Part shown: positions 43,013-51,382 of the stretch, in pieces
Layout of the letters: every line of letters begins with the position of its first letter
How positions within the stretch are numbered: the stretch's first letter is position 1
Source: Shewanella fodinae
GTDB lineage: Bacteria > Pseudomonadota > Gammaproteobacteria > Enterobacterales > Shewanellaceae
NCBI RefSeq assembly: GCF_014651955.1
Contig: NZ_BMXW01000014.1
Span: forward strand, 342-64,341
Direction: 5' to 3'
Length of the DNA: 64,000 nucleotides
Notes under the pieces: generated by a model
What the model was told of the DNA's origin: nothing
Database searches by the model: none
What the model saw: only the letters and a program-made list of their open reading frames with translations
Translations under genes and position numbers: made by a program

Positions 43013-43070
43013 TGGACATTATGGTGTCCGTTTTAATAGAAACAAGCTTGATATGGATATTATGGTGTCC
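43013..43070 (+). repeat. 17-bp direct repeat pair
   Basis: TGGACATTATGGTGTCC (43013-43029) and TGGATATTATGGTGTCC (43054-43070) differ by one base and start 41 bp apart. Each is a partial palindrome (GGACA, 6 bp, TGTCC in the first). Function unknown; possibly sites for a regulator or excisionase. Between 42821 and 43304 no gene is supported. A 9-bp inverted repeat, AGGTCTACA/TGTAGACCT, lies at 43108-43150. Confidence 0.5.
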
Positions 43071-43304
43071 AAGAGTGATAAATCAGAGTGTCGAATGGTC
43101 GGCATTCAGGTCTACAAATTGTTACCTATAAGGTCACTTTGTGTAGACCTCTAACCGTTGAATTTTCCAGTTCAGTAAACGCATGGACGAGTACTCGACT
43201 TGCATTTCACACTTTTACGCGCATAAAAGTGTGATTTGGTGGCCTTTGGAATTCAGGGATTCACATCATCGCCTTGGCCAACGCGCAAGCTAAACCTAAA
43301 AGTA

Positions 43305-43428
43305 GGATATAAATCCAATTATATTGATTAAAATGGGAATATAGTCCTACATTTAGCTTATTGGAGTTGCTTGGATTTCAAGGTTGGACTATATTCCCAG
43401 TAATGATTAAATAACGGGAATATAGTCC
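43305..43428. promoter_or_regulatory. Operator array for hipBA
   Basis: The 13-mer GGGAATATAGTCC is present exactly at 43335-43347 and 43416-43428, and as its complement at 43386-43398. A related perfect palindrome, GGATATAAATCC, is at 43305-43316. All lie within 140 bp before hipB. E. coli HipB likewise uses several operators upstream of hipBA, so these are most likely HipB-binding sites for autorepression. Confidence 0.75.
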
Positions 43429-43442
43429 CTTATGTTGGTGAT

Positions 43443-43748
43443 ATGGCTAAGCGTGATTTGCACAATGTACTGTTTCCAAAGCAACGCAAAATCCTGACGC
43501 ATTTTGGTGAGGACTTATTGTTAGCGATGAAACGACGTGGTTTTACAAAAAAGTTGCTGTGTGATCGTACTGGCTTTGATCATAAAACCGTGAATAAAGT
43601 CTTCGCAGGTGATCCTGGCGTTGCCATAGGAACTTACTTAAAGGTGATGGCCGTTCTTGGCATGGAAAGCAACTTTGCAGAAATGGCCGCCCATGATGAA
43701 GTGGGTCTCAAGCTGCAAAATATAAAATTGCTGGAAGGTTCAAGATGA
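43443..43748 (+). CDS. HipB-like antitoxin (XRE HTH)
   Basis: A 101-residue DNA-binding protein with an XRE helix-turn-helix (about 22-75): LLLAMKRRGFTKKLLCDRTGFDHKTVNKVFAG. It is directly before a HipA-type kinase gene and overlaps it by four bases (ATGA), the usual antitoxin-toxin order. Conserved operators upstream imply autoregulation. It is more divergent than E. coli HipB and longer at the N-terminus. Confidence 0.85.
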   Translation: MAKRDLHNVLFPKQRKILTHFGEDLLLAMKRRGFTKKLLCDRTGFDHKTVNKVFAGDPGVAIGTYLKVMAVLGMESNFAEMAAHDEVGLKLQNIKLLEGSR

Positions 43749-44995
43749 GTCGTGAAATCGTTGAAGTCTATGCCGACTGGCAGCCAATTGAAGCACCTTT
43801 GCTAATAGGGCAGCTTGCTTACAGCGATTCAAGCCGAGGTGGCGTGTTTAGTTTTGTCTACGAAAAAGCATTTTTAACGTCAGCCTATCGCTTGCAAATT
43901 GATCCTATGTTGATGCTTCACTCCGGTGAACTCTACAACGATGAAGCCGATAAAAACTTTCGTGCATTTCTCGATTCATCGCCTGATAGATGGGGGCGTA
44001 TTTTAATGCAGCGGCGTGCGGCCATTGAAGTGCGCAAGGGGATTCGTGCAACAAGTCGATTAAACGAACTGGATTACCTGCTGGGCGTGCATGACTCATA
44101 CCGGATGGGGGGGATTCGATTTAAGCGAGCAGGCTTGGATGCTTTCTTAGATGACAATTCTGAGTTTGCTGCGCCGCCAATGGCTTCTCTGCGAGAGCTA
44201 GAGCACGCAGCAATGCAGATTGAAAAAGACGATAACATCGACAGTGACGAGTATTACTGCTGGTTGAAAATGCTGATTTCTCCAGGCTCATCATTAGGCG
44301 GTGCAAGGCCCAAGGCTTGTGTGACAGATGAGCAAGGCCACTTGTGGATTGCCAAGTTTCCCAACTTAAATGATACCCATGACGTGGGGGCGTGGGAGAT
44401 GGTTTGTTATGAATTGGCGTTGGTGGCAGGTGTTGACATGTTTCCAAGTGAGATTAAACGATTTTCCTCTGGGCATCATACATTTTTAACAAAACGGTTT
44501 GACCGAGACGGTGACCAGCGACTGCATTTTTCATCGGCTATGACACAGCTTCAATACTATGACGGTGAACAATCTCAAGGTGCCAGTTACTTAGAGATTG
44601 CTGAATTTATTTCCAATTGTGGTGCACAAACCGAAGCTGATTTAGCACAGCTATGGCGTCGTATCGTGTTTAATATTGCGGTGTCCAACACGGATGATCA
44701 CCTGCGTAACCATGGATTTTTATTAACAAAGAATGGTTGGAAGTTATCACCCGCTTATGATTTAAACCCGATAGTGGGTAAGCATGGCCTGCATCTGAAT
44801 ATTACCGATGCAGACAACGCTTTAGACTACCAATTAGCGTTTGACGTAAAAGACTTCTTCCGACTTTCGCAAACCCAAGCCACGCAAATTTACGATGAAG
44901 TATTAATTGCGGTTAAGCAATGGCAAACCGTTGCTAAGCAGCTCGGGATCAGCCGAGCCGAGCAAGCCATGAAACAATCGGCGTTTAACGTTTAA
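43745..44995 (+). CDS. HipA-family serine/threonine kinase toxin
   Basis: A 416-residue HipA-type kinase. E. coli HipA inactivates glutamyl-tRNA synthetase and causes persistence; whether this one has the same target is unknown. An N-terminal domain (about 1-115, with GVFSFVYEKAFL) precedes the kinase core. This shows the Ser-containing loop SSLGGARPK (182-190), the catalytic NTDDHLRNHG (315-324, with Asp and Asn in place) and the Mg2+-binding SPAYDLNP (335-342). All catalytic residues appear intact. It is coupled to the HTH gene before it. Confidence 0.9.
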   Translation: MSREIVEVYADWQPIEAPLLIGQLAYSDSSRGGVFSFVYEKAFLTSAYRLQIDPMLMLHSGELYNDEADKNFRAFLDSSPDRWGRILMQRRAAIEVRKGIRATSRLNELDYLLGVHDSYRMGGIRFKRAGLDAFLDDNSEFAAPPMASLRELEHAAMQIEKDDNIDSDEYYCWLKMLISPGSSLGGARPKACVTDEQGHLWIAKFPNLNDTHDVGAWEMVCYELALVAGVDMFPSEIKRFSSGHHTFLTKRFDRDGDQRLHFSSAMTQLQYYDGEQSQGASYLEIAEFISNCGAQTEADLAQLWRRIVFNIAVSNTDDHLRNHGFLLTKNGWKLSPAYDLNPIVGKHGLHLNITDADNALDYQLAFDVKDFFRLSQTQATQIYDEVLIAVKQWQTVAKQLGISRAEQAMKQSAFNV

Positions 44996-45001
44996 TGAAT
45001 C

Positions 45002-45052
45002 AGTGAAACTATATTTTCATTTTTTAGTATATAGAGAAGTTATAGTTTCACT
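45002..45052 (+). terminator. Inverted repeat after hipA
   Basis: A perfect 12-bp inverted repeat (AGTGAAACTATA at 45002-45013 and TATAGTTTCACT at 45041-45052) encloses 27 AT-rich bases. It lies seven bases after the hipA stop and is followed by TTTT, so it may terminate hipBA. The long loop is unusual. From here to 45261 I see no gene. Confidence 0.5.
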
Positions 45053-45261
45053 TTTATGCTTTGCCTCACACTCCGAGTGTTGTAACACACTACTCATCCC
45101 TTGGGTTTTTGGGGCAGTTTGGGCAACGCCTTAATTCACCAAGCCCCAGTCTTAACGGCGTCTGAGGCGCAGCCACGAGCCAAAACACTAGGTAAAGGCT
45201 CAACCAGCTTCAATGAGATTGTGTGAAGTTGTGGTTTTCTTTATAACAAATATCAAGCTAT

Positions 45262-46308
45262 TTAGCCTTGTTGTTGAGTTTGGTTCTCGTTACCAAAGCA
45301 TTTGTTCGTAATCCACACATCATTCTCCGGCTCACAAAGGTGGTGCAGCAGCGCTAGGTTGATCTGGTGGCTGATCACGCTGGCGTTTCGTTTTTGGCTT
45401 TCCTTTATCAAACCTCTCAGTAATAACCCCGTACAAGATTTGCCCATTTGCTCTGGCGCGCTGGGCAAACAAAAAGTTCGGTTTTGCTGTTTGGGGGGCA
45501 AGGTAGTGCGTTTTCCTGTTTTAGATAGAGGCGTAATGCACCAAAAGATACAGGCGTTGGCGGGTGCGTTTGCTTGCAGTGTGTTGGTTTGACTCGTGTC
45601 ATCCCTATATACGGGTAACAAATGTGCTGGTAACAAAACTAGCCCTCTTTGCGCGTGGCCATCAACCTCAGGTAAAGGCAGCCAATACAGGTTTGGCCAT
45701 TGCTAGGGGCTTTGCCATTTTTCTACGATCACTTGTGCGCCAATACTATTCAGCCATTAGTGAATCGGGCAGCCTGGGTGCGCTTGTTTAACGCGCGGTA
45801 ACTGATAGGTCAGCCAGCGGGTTAAACGTTCGGCCGCATTATCGCACTGGCTTAGCGCGGGGTAGAGGGTAAACGCGCCATGCCCAACCAGTAAAGCGAC
45901 CACCTGCTGTATCCATTCTCTGTCGCAATCATTGCCACTTGCCCATAACACATCACTTATCAACTTGTTGGTTTTTTCATGCCGTCTATTTTCAGTGGTC
46001 AGGTGCAGACTCGGTGGTGAAATAGATGAAAGAAATGGCCATCAAACTAACCAGTCAAATCGGTTTGTCCTGATGACCTGTACGCGGCTAACTGTTTGAA
46101 ATACATCGTCCAATACAGCGCTGTTTGGTGGCATCCAACTAGTGCAAAAAAATCGAGACGCCAAACGATCATTTGCATTCTGGGTTGTAAAAATCAAACG
46201 GTTTGTACTTCGGTGTCGAGGTTGGTTTAGGGTGCAAAAAGTGCCAAACCTTGCTTTGAGCCAGTACTGGCATGGCCTCCCGGCTTTGGATTTCAATCGA
46301 GAAGCCAA
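45262..46308 (-). pseudogene. Decayed reading frame with three nonsense codons
   Basis: One minus-strand frame of about 349 codons is open except for TGA at 46042-46044, TAA at 45757-45759 and TAG at 45703-45705. About 16 stops would be expected by chance. The read-through is protein-like, for example FDWLV(stop)WPFLSSISPPSLH, ASGNDCDREWIQQVVALLVG and WPNLYWLPLPEVDGHAQRGL. Each stop is one C-to-T change away from CGA, CAA or CAG. I do not recognise the family. It lies downstream of the primase-helicase on the same strand and may have belonged to the same operon. A second, shifted frame covers 46169-46420 and may be another piece of decayed coding DNA. Confidence 0.45.
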
Positions 46309-46345
46309 ACAGTAAATGGGCTAATTTCCCTGTTTGGCTTTTCGA
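46297..46345 (-). terminator. Long hairpin after the primase-helicase gene
   Basis: A 16-bp inverted repeat with one mismatch (46297-46312 and 46330-46345), core AAGCCAAACAG/CTGTTTGGCTT, loop 17 bases. It is about 80-125 bases past the helicase stop. Further GCCAAAC copies lie at 46164, 46232 and 46353, so the hairpin arms belong to a small repeat family. A terminator or processing role is possible; there is no clean U-tract. Confidence 0.45.
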
Positions 46346-46421
46346 TCCAAAAGCCAAACGGATAGTGGTTTTGGCGTATGGGTATAAAGGCATGGGGAAG
46401 TGTTGAACGAAGAGCGGCTTG

Positions 46422-48821
46422 CTAATTTGACTTCGTATTTGTTGAATACGCGTTGAGTGAAGGTCGCTTGTCACGGTTACCATCAAAGTACTCAAGGGCG
46501 TACCCCATTGCCTTGTAGCTTTTCTCGCGTTTTTTAAACATGCGTTGCAACATAGGAAGGGCACAGTCCACATAGTCGTGAATGGTGACTTGTGTTTTTC
46601 CGTCCGATTCACGATGAATGCGACCGGCATATTGGGCCAATGTACCTTTCCATGCGATTGGCATGGCCAAAAACAACGTATCCAACCTTGGCAGGTCAAA
46701 TCCTTCGCCCACATATTTTCCTGTTGCGACGACAACTTGAGCCGATTGCAGATGATTGTCAGCGTTCTTGCGTTCCGCAGCTTTCATGGCGCCTTTGAGT
46801 ACGACAGTGTTTATACCCATCTCGGTAAGTCGTGAGTGTATGTACTCTGCGTGCTCTCTGCGCTCTGTAAGGACTAACGGGTGTCCGCCATTTTGAACAC
46901 ACTGAGAGGCGTCTGAGACAATTTTTGAAGTGCGCTGTTCGTTATCGACGAGCCAGCGGTAGGCATCGCTTATTTTTGGGCGCTCATCTGTCTTTATTAG
47001 CTCAGCTGGCGGTATATCGTAGAGCTGATGAATTATCACGGTTTGAGTAAATTGCTCATCAGGGCTTTGTTTCACTTTGTAGCGAATGGGCCCTGCTGCC
47101 ATAAAAATGATCTTTTGATGGCCATCTTGTCGCTCTGGTGTTGCTGTTAGGCCCAACACATATTTTGCTCTTACCTCGTTGAGTACCAATTCAAACCTTG
47201 GCGCGGATAAGTGATGGCATTCATCAACAATAATGTGGCCGTAGTCTTGGATGAGAGGCGTGATGGTGTTGTCTTTTTTATTGACCAAGCTTTGGTAGGT
47301 GGCAATGTCGATAATGCCACTCGGCTTTCTTTTCCCCCCGCCTATACTGCCAATGTTTACGTCGGGTAGGAACGTGCGTAATCGCTCTTGCCACTGTTCG
47401 AGCAATTGTCGGCTATGAACTAGTATTAGGGTATTTACTTTGCGTTTTACGATCATGCCAATGGCAGTAACCGTTTTTCCAAATGCGGTCGGCGCGTGCA
47501 AAATACCGAAGTCATGTTTCGTTATTGCGGCCACCGCTTCCCGCTGATTCTTTCGCAAAGTGAATTCAGGGGTAAGTTTTAATAATGGTTTGCCGGTTTC
47601 ACGCTTATCGTCAAACAGTAGCGAAATATTATGTTCTTGTAGCAAAGCAATCGCATCATCGAGACAGCCTCGCGGTAGTGCTAGATAACCGTTTTCGATA
47701 CGAGCACAGGAAATAAATCTTGGAATGCCATGGGTTGAAAAGCGCAAAGCTTGTGTTTTAAAAAACACAGGATTAGAAAAACTAGCTAATCGCTTTAGTC
47801 CTGCCAGTAGTGGCCCAGGTAACTCGTTCATCAAAAAGTAGATATGGTTGGCCAAGGTAATGGTCACGTTTTTCGGCAAAGACTCTAATTTTATTGGTGC
47901 GGCTTTGGCTGTGATTTCCCAAGGTGGGCGGTTATCTGTTAGCCCTTGTTCGGACAGTAATAGGGTATCGGGTGCAATGGTTGTTATGAGTTGATCAATA
48001 CTCGACTGAGTGAGCGTTTTAAGCCCAGCAAGGTACCGCCATTGATCGTCAATCGCATTCAGTTCACTGTCAACAAAGCAACTACGACCTGAAAGGCGAG
48101 CCTCCTTTTGAAGTGGTAGCGCAATGAGATTACCAAACCCGCCTTCAGGAAGGATATCTTGGTTAGGAAAGAGCCTGTCATAGGAGTCAAACGATAGATT
48201 TGGAAATATTTCCATGGCTTTATCAAGCAAAGCGAAACCAAGTGCCCTAGCTTGGTTAGCTGGGATGTTGGTTTCAAAAAAGATCCATAAGTGCGCCCCG
48301 TTGCCAGAACGCGAGATTTCTATCGCGTGGGGAATATCAAACGCTTGGCACGCTTTAGATATTGCTTTGACTTCTTCTTGCCAACAGCCTTTGTCAAAAT
48401 CGGCTGCCAACAAATAGCACGAATTATCTTTCAGTAATGGATACAGACCAACCACTTGATGACCGGCAAGGTGCCTGTAAATAATGTGCTCGTTTAATTC
48501 GCTAAACTTTCGGTGTGAACAGTTTTGGCATTTAATGCGGGGTTTGTTGCATAGCCCGCTTACCCACTCATTATCACAGGCTACGGAATAGCCACTGCGG
48601 CCCTGTTGGTTTTGCCAACGATTGGCGAAGATATCCTCTCGTCCACGAAATCGTTGTCTGAATAGGGCGACTTTTTGTTCTGGGGTGAATGTCTGTACTG
48701 AACGCTCGTTTTGAGCGTTTCGTAAAGCCTCTCTTAGTGCGAGAAGCTGCTGCTTTTCGTTTTCAAGCTCAGCTAGCCTGTTATCAATAGCCGAAATGTT
48801 TGGGTAGCGAGCGTCATTCAT
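46422..48821 (-). CDS. Primase-helicase fusion (TOTE-type AEP domain + SF2 helicase)
   Basis: A 799-residue protein. Residues 10-40 form a short coiled coil. Residues 45-300 resemble the archaeo-eukaryotic primase domain of TOTE conflict systems: FRGREDIFANRW (59-69), cysteines 91, 98 and 101, AADFDKG with the catalytic DxD (141-143), and SRSGNGAHLWIFF (170-182) with the active-site His. Residues 420-790 are an SF2 helicase with Walker A APTAFGKT (443-450), DECHH (533-537), LTATPER (558-564) and a C-terminal RecA lobe ending in YAGRIHRESDGK. All key residues are intact. Its start is 25 bases after higA, so it is probably cotranscribed with higBA. Family work by others proposes a role in conflict or defence; its activity is not known here. 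No ribosome-binding site is obvious. Confidence 0.85.
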   Translation of the reverse strand: MNDARYPNISAIDNRLAELENEKQQLLALREALRNAQNERSVQTFTPEQKVALFRQRFRGREDIFANRWQNQQGRSGYSVACDNEWVSGLCNKPRIKCQNCSHRKFSELNEHIIYRHLAGHQVVGLYPLLKDNSCYLLAADFDKGCWQEEVKAISKACQAFDIPHAIEISRSGNGAHLWIFFETNIPANQARALGFALLDKAMEIFPNLSFDSYDRLFPNQDILPEGGFGNLIALPLQKEARLSGRSCFVDSELNAIDDQWRYLAGLKTLTQSSIDQLITTIAPDTLLLSEQGLTDNRPPWEITAKAAPIKLESLPKNVTITLANHIYFLMNELPGPLLAGLKRLASFSNPVFFKTQALRFSTHGIPRFISCARIENGYLALPRGCLDDAIALLQEHNISLLFDDKRETGKPLLKLTPEFTLRKNQREAVAAITKHDFGILHAPTAFGKTVTAIGMIVKRKVNTLILVHSRQLLEQWQERLRTFLPDVNIGSIGGGKRKPSGIIDIATYQSLVNKKDNTITPLIQDYGHIIVDECHHLSAPRFELVLNEVRAKYVLGLTATPERQDGHQKIIFMAAGPIRYKVKQSPDEQFTQTVIIHQLYDIPPAELIKTDERPKISDAYRWLVDNEQRTSKIVSDASQCVQNGGHPLVLTERREHAEYIHSRLTEMGINTVVLKGAMKAAERKNADNHLQSAQVVVATGKYVGEGFDLPRLDTLFLAMPIAWKGTLAQYAGRIHRESDGKTQVTIHDYVDCALPMLQRMFKKREKSYKAMGYALEYFDGNRDKRPSLNAYSTNTKSN

Positions 48822-48846
48822 GACAACATAATTTTTATGTGCAGCG

Positions 48847-49218
48847 CTATGAAGCGCGAACTTGCGGCGGTTTGATCAGCGACTCTGCTGGAATACCTAG
48901 CCCTTCATGAAGTTTCCAAATCATTTTTAGCGTGAGTGATCGCTTATGGTTTAGGATCTCATAAACACGATTGCTTTTACCTATCATGGGTTCAAGATCT
49001 TTAACCGTTAAGCCTTTACGCTCCATCTCAAACTTTATTGCCTCAACAGGGTCTGGCAAATCCATTGGAAAATGCTTTGCTTCGTAGGCTTCAACTAACG
49101 TAACCAAAATGTCCAGCTTTTCGCCTTCGACGGTATCAGGCTCCGCCATCATTAGGCTTTCGATGTCGTTTAATGCCGCGCGGTAGTCGGCATCTGTTTT
49201 AATAGGTCTGATGTCCAT
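48847..49218 (-). CDS. higA: HigA-type antitoxin
   Basis: A 123-residue antitoxin with a C-terminal XRE helix-turn-helix (about 75-112): FEMERKGLTVKDLEPMIGKSNRVYEILNHKRSL. Its N-terminal region (IKTDADYRAALNDIESLM) is the typical HigA start. It follows the toxin gene by 31 bases, the inverted order characteristic of higBA. It presumably neutralises HigB and represses the promoter through the palindrome at 49564-49580. Confidence 0.9.
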   Translation of the reverse strand: MDIRPIKTDADYRAALNDIESLMMAEPDTVEGEKLDILVTLVEAYEAKHFPMDLPDPVEAIKFEMERKGLTVKDLEPMIGKSNRVYEILNHKRSLTLKMIWKLHEGLGIPAESLIKPPQVRAS

Positions 49219-49249
49219 TATATTTACCTCTTGTTACTACCTTTTGGCT

Positions 49250-49552
49250 TCAAATCGTTTGCACATCAATTTTATCGTATTGTGCATGGCTGCCGATAAA
49301 CCGTATGTAAACCACCTTGTAGGCATAATTGATCCAAACAACTAACCGGTATTTATTACCGGCAATGTTAAACACGACACGCCCATCTTTGAGGATGCTG
49401 GCATTTCTAAAGTCCTGTTTCACATCCGACGGTGATCCCCAATCAGTGTTTAATGCATGCCTATACCACGCTAAAGTTGGCTCTTTAGCGTCAATGTATT
49501 CTGGGCTGTCTTCCCAAAATGTTTTTAAGGTTGATAGTGCGATAATTCTCAT
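49250..49552 (-). CDS. higB: HigB-type mRNA interferase toxin
   Basis: A 100-residue toxin of the HigB/RelE fold, which cleaves mRNA on the ribosome. Conserved features are ALSTLKTFWEDSPEY near the start, WGSPSDVKQDFRNASIL in the middle, and the closing GNKYRLVVWINYAYKVVYIRFIGSHAQYDKID, with the terminal catalytic-region His and Tyr. The length is normal. It is the first gene of the minus-strand cluster higB-higA-primase-helicase. Confidence 0.92.
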   Translation of the reverse strand: MRIIALSTLKTFWEDSPEYIDAKEPTLAWYRHALNTDWGSPSDVKQDFRNASILKDGRVVFNIAGNKYRLVVWINYAYKVVYIRFIGSHAQYDKIDVQTI

Positions 49553-49563
49553 AAATAGATGTT

Positions 49564-49580
49564 AGTCCCATATTGGGACT
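49564..49580. promoter_or_regulatory. Palindromic operator of higBA
   Basis: AGTCCCATATTGGGACT, a perfect 7-3-7 palindrome ending 12 bases before the higB start codon. By position it is the likely HigA-binding site for autorepression. The GGGA and TCCC core also occurs in the hipBA operators, although the spacing differs. Confidence 0.7.
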
Positions 49581-49929
49581 TTTGCAAGTTTGTAGTTTGA
49601 TTGACTGAAAGGAGTTGTTGGCACGGCCCCCAATTGCCCCATTCCTTGGGGCAGTGTAATTTCCTCTTATTCACTTTCTAAGGCTCGGCATATCAAGTGT
49701 TGCCCCATTGTCCCAACTGCCCACGGTAAGTGAGCAAATGGGTGGCTTGTTAGTTTCTCCTGATTGGCTTTTTCGGCATACGGCTGCGTTTGCCATCGAT
49801 GAAGGCTAACACCCTGAACTAATAGAATGATTCTTCATAACCTAGGCTGTACGTTGGGCGTGCAGGCGGGATGAGCCCCAGTTTGCGTCCTAGACTGACA
49901 ATCACGTAGAACGTGAGTTTTAGCGTCAG
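49581..49929. other. Intergenic stretch with a hairpin, no gene
   Basis: No supported gene. A perfect 7-bp hairpin TGCCCCA/TGGGGCA (49635-49653) lies about 80 bases upstream of higB and may terminate transcription from the integrase side. CACGTAGAACGTG (49902-49914) is another short dyad. Confidence 0.5.
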
Positions 49930-50088
49930 CTAAGGAGCGAGTACCACGAATACCATCAGGCAATACCGAGTAAGTGCGTAGCCTATACCATAAGGCTGTT
50001 CGAGTAGGGCAATGCCAATACACCAGCCAAGGCCTGCCAGCATGGCTATTGGAAAGGTAATGGGGGCGAATCGCATCATAAATGGCAT
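49930..50088 (-). CDS. Small putative membrane protein downstream of integrase
   Basis: A 52-residue protein beginning MPFMMRFAPITFPIAMLAGL with one likely membrane helix (about 9-27) and a second hydrophobic end. The ATG at 50088 starts one base after the integrase stop and is preceded by a perfect AGGAGG eight bases upstream, inside the integrase gene. Translation coupled to the integrase is therefore likely. I do not recognise it; it could be a mobile-element accessory protein. A longer version starting inside the integrase was rejected. Confidence 0.5.
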   Translation of the reverse strand: MPFMMRFAPITFPIAMLAGLGWCIGIALLEQPYGIGYALTRYCLMVFVVLAP

Positions 50089-50089
50089 G

Positions 50090-51346
50090 TTAACGCCCTC
50101 CTGCGTGCTGTTGCGAATGTGGCTCAAAGTTCACCAGTGGTTCAACTACATCAGCCACGGTTTGATGGGCAATTCGGCGCTCTTCAAAGTAATCGTGGCG
50201 GTCGTAGATGCCCTCAACGCCTTTTAGCTTATGATTAAGGCAGCGTTCGGTCACGTTGCCTGCAATGCCCAAAGAGGCGGCAAGGCTGCGAAAGGTGCGG
50301 CGCAAATCATGTACGGTGAAGTGTTCAAGTTTGCCCATTTTATTGGGAGGCTGTTTTTTGCGCCCAGGCTCGCGACCAAAGAGTTTAGAAATGGCACCGT
50401 TCAGCGTATCTGGCCCCATATGTGGACGATGGCTTGCTCGTCTGGCTGGGAAAACATAAGGCGAGCCACAAGCGCGGATTTGCAACTCGTTAAACCAAGC
50501 AATGGCTTGGCATGGTAAGGGTATGCTGATTGGCACGCCGGTTTTGCTGCGTTCTTTGGGCAGATCCCACACGGCTGTGGTTAAATCCATTTCACGCCAC
50601 ATGGCTTCGCACAATTCGCTTTTGCGTACGCCCAACACCAAAAACAGGCAGCAAGCGAGGTAGTTGTCGCGGCCAAAGCTATTGATATGGGTATGAAACA
50701 CGCTAAAGGCGTAGTGAATTTCCTCTTTGCTGAGCATCCTGTCTTTACTGGACTCCACGCCACCTGCATCGTCCACGGTAAATGCTGCGGCTGGGTTGTT
50801 CAGCGTTAAGTCGAGCTTTATCGCATGTCGAAACAGCTGTTTCATGTACATCAAGGTGTCGTTGGCAATGGTAGGGCGGTTACTTTGTCGAATGCGTTTT
50901 AATACTTCACGAACATGTGTTGGCCGCACTGCTTGGATAGGGAGTTGACCAATCAATGGTGCAATCTCTTTGGTAAAAACACGTTTGGGTATATTGGGGT
51001 GCTGTAATCGGCGACTTAAGTCTTTGGCATACCAGTCTTGAAACAGCTGACTGACATTTTGGATCTCAGGGATGGTTTCAATAGCGCGAATTGCTAATGG
51101 GTCTTCACCTTGCTGAAGTTGTAGCTGCATTAGACGATTTAAGTCGAGCCTCTGCTAAGGTCATGCTTGGGTATTGGCCGAGCGTGGCTTCTCGTCGTCC
51201 GTTTAGGCTGGGATACCTTTTAGCATCCAATACGGCATGCCAGATTTTCTTACGCAAAAATAAAGGCTATTACCATCACTGCATTTTTTGTTTGCTGCTG
51301 CGGTGCGAGCATAATACTGCACCTGAGTTGCGGTTAGTTTTGCTAT
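50090..51346 (-). pseudogene. P4-type tyrosine recombinase (integrase) with frameshifted N-terminus
   Basis: The catalytic part is intact as a 346-codon frame (from 51130): Arg in LGVRKSELCEAMW, HDLRRTF (H-x-x-R) and the Tyr in GIYDRHDY, followed by the FEERR segment typical of P4-like integrases. The arm-binding N-terminus is broken into two other frames. From 51346 one gives AKLTATQVQYYARTAAANKK and SLYFCVRKSGMPYWMLK, and the next gives LNGRREATLGQYPSMTLAEA. An ATA stands where the start codon should be. As read, the full-length enzyme cannot be made, so the island should be immobile unless the frameshifts are sequencing errors. The gene sits about 350 bp from the yicC 3' end. Confidence 0.8.
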
Positions 51347-51382
51347 CGTTTGTTACTCTATATTCCTAAGAAATCGTCAAAA

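Noticed and set aside
45302..45592. A 96-codon plus-strand frame
   Set aside because: It is antisense to the longer decayed minus-strand frame, whose translation looks more protein-like and continues far beyond it.
36083..46360. CRISPR array or integron attC sites, suggested by AACTAT and GCCAAAC repeats
   Set aside because: Repeat units are too short and irregularly spaced, there are no uniform spacers, and no cas or integron integrase gene is present.
46169..46735. A 188-codon minus-strand frame overlapping the end of the primase-helicase
   Set aside because: Most of it lies within the helicase gene in another frame. Only its last 80 or so codons leave the gene; these may be decayed coding DNA but not a gene of their own.
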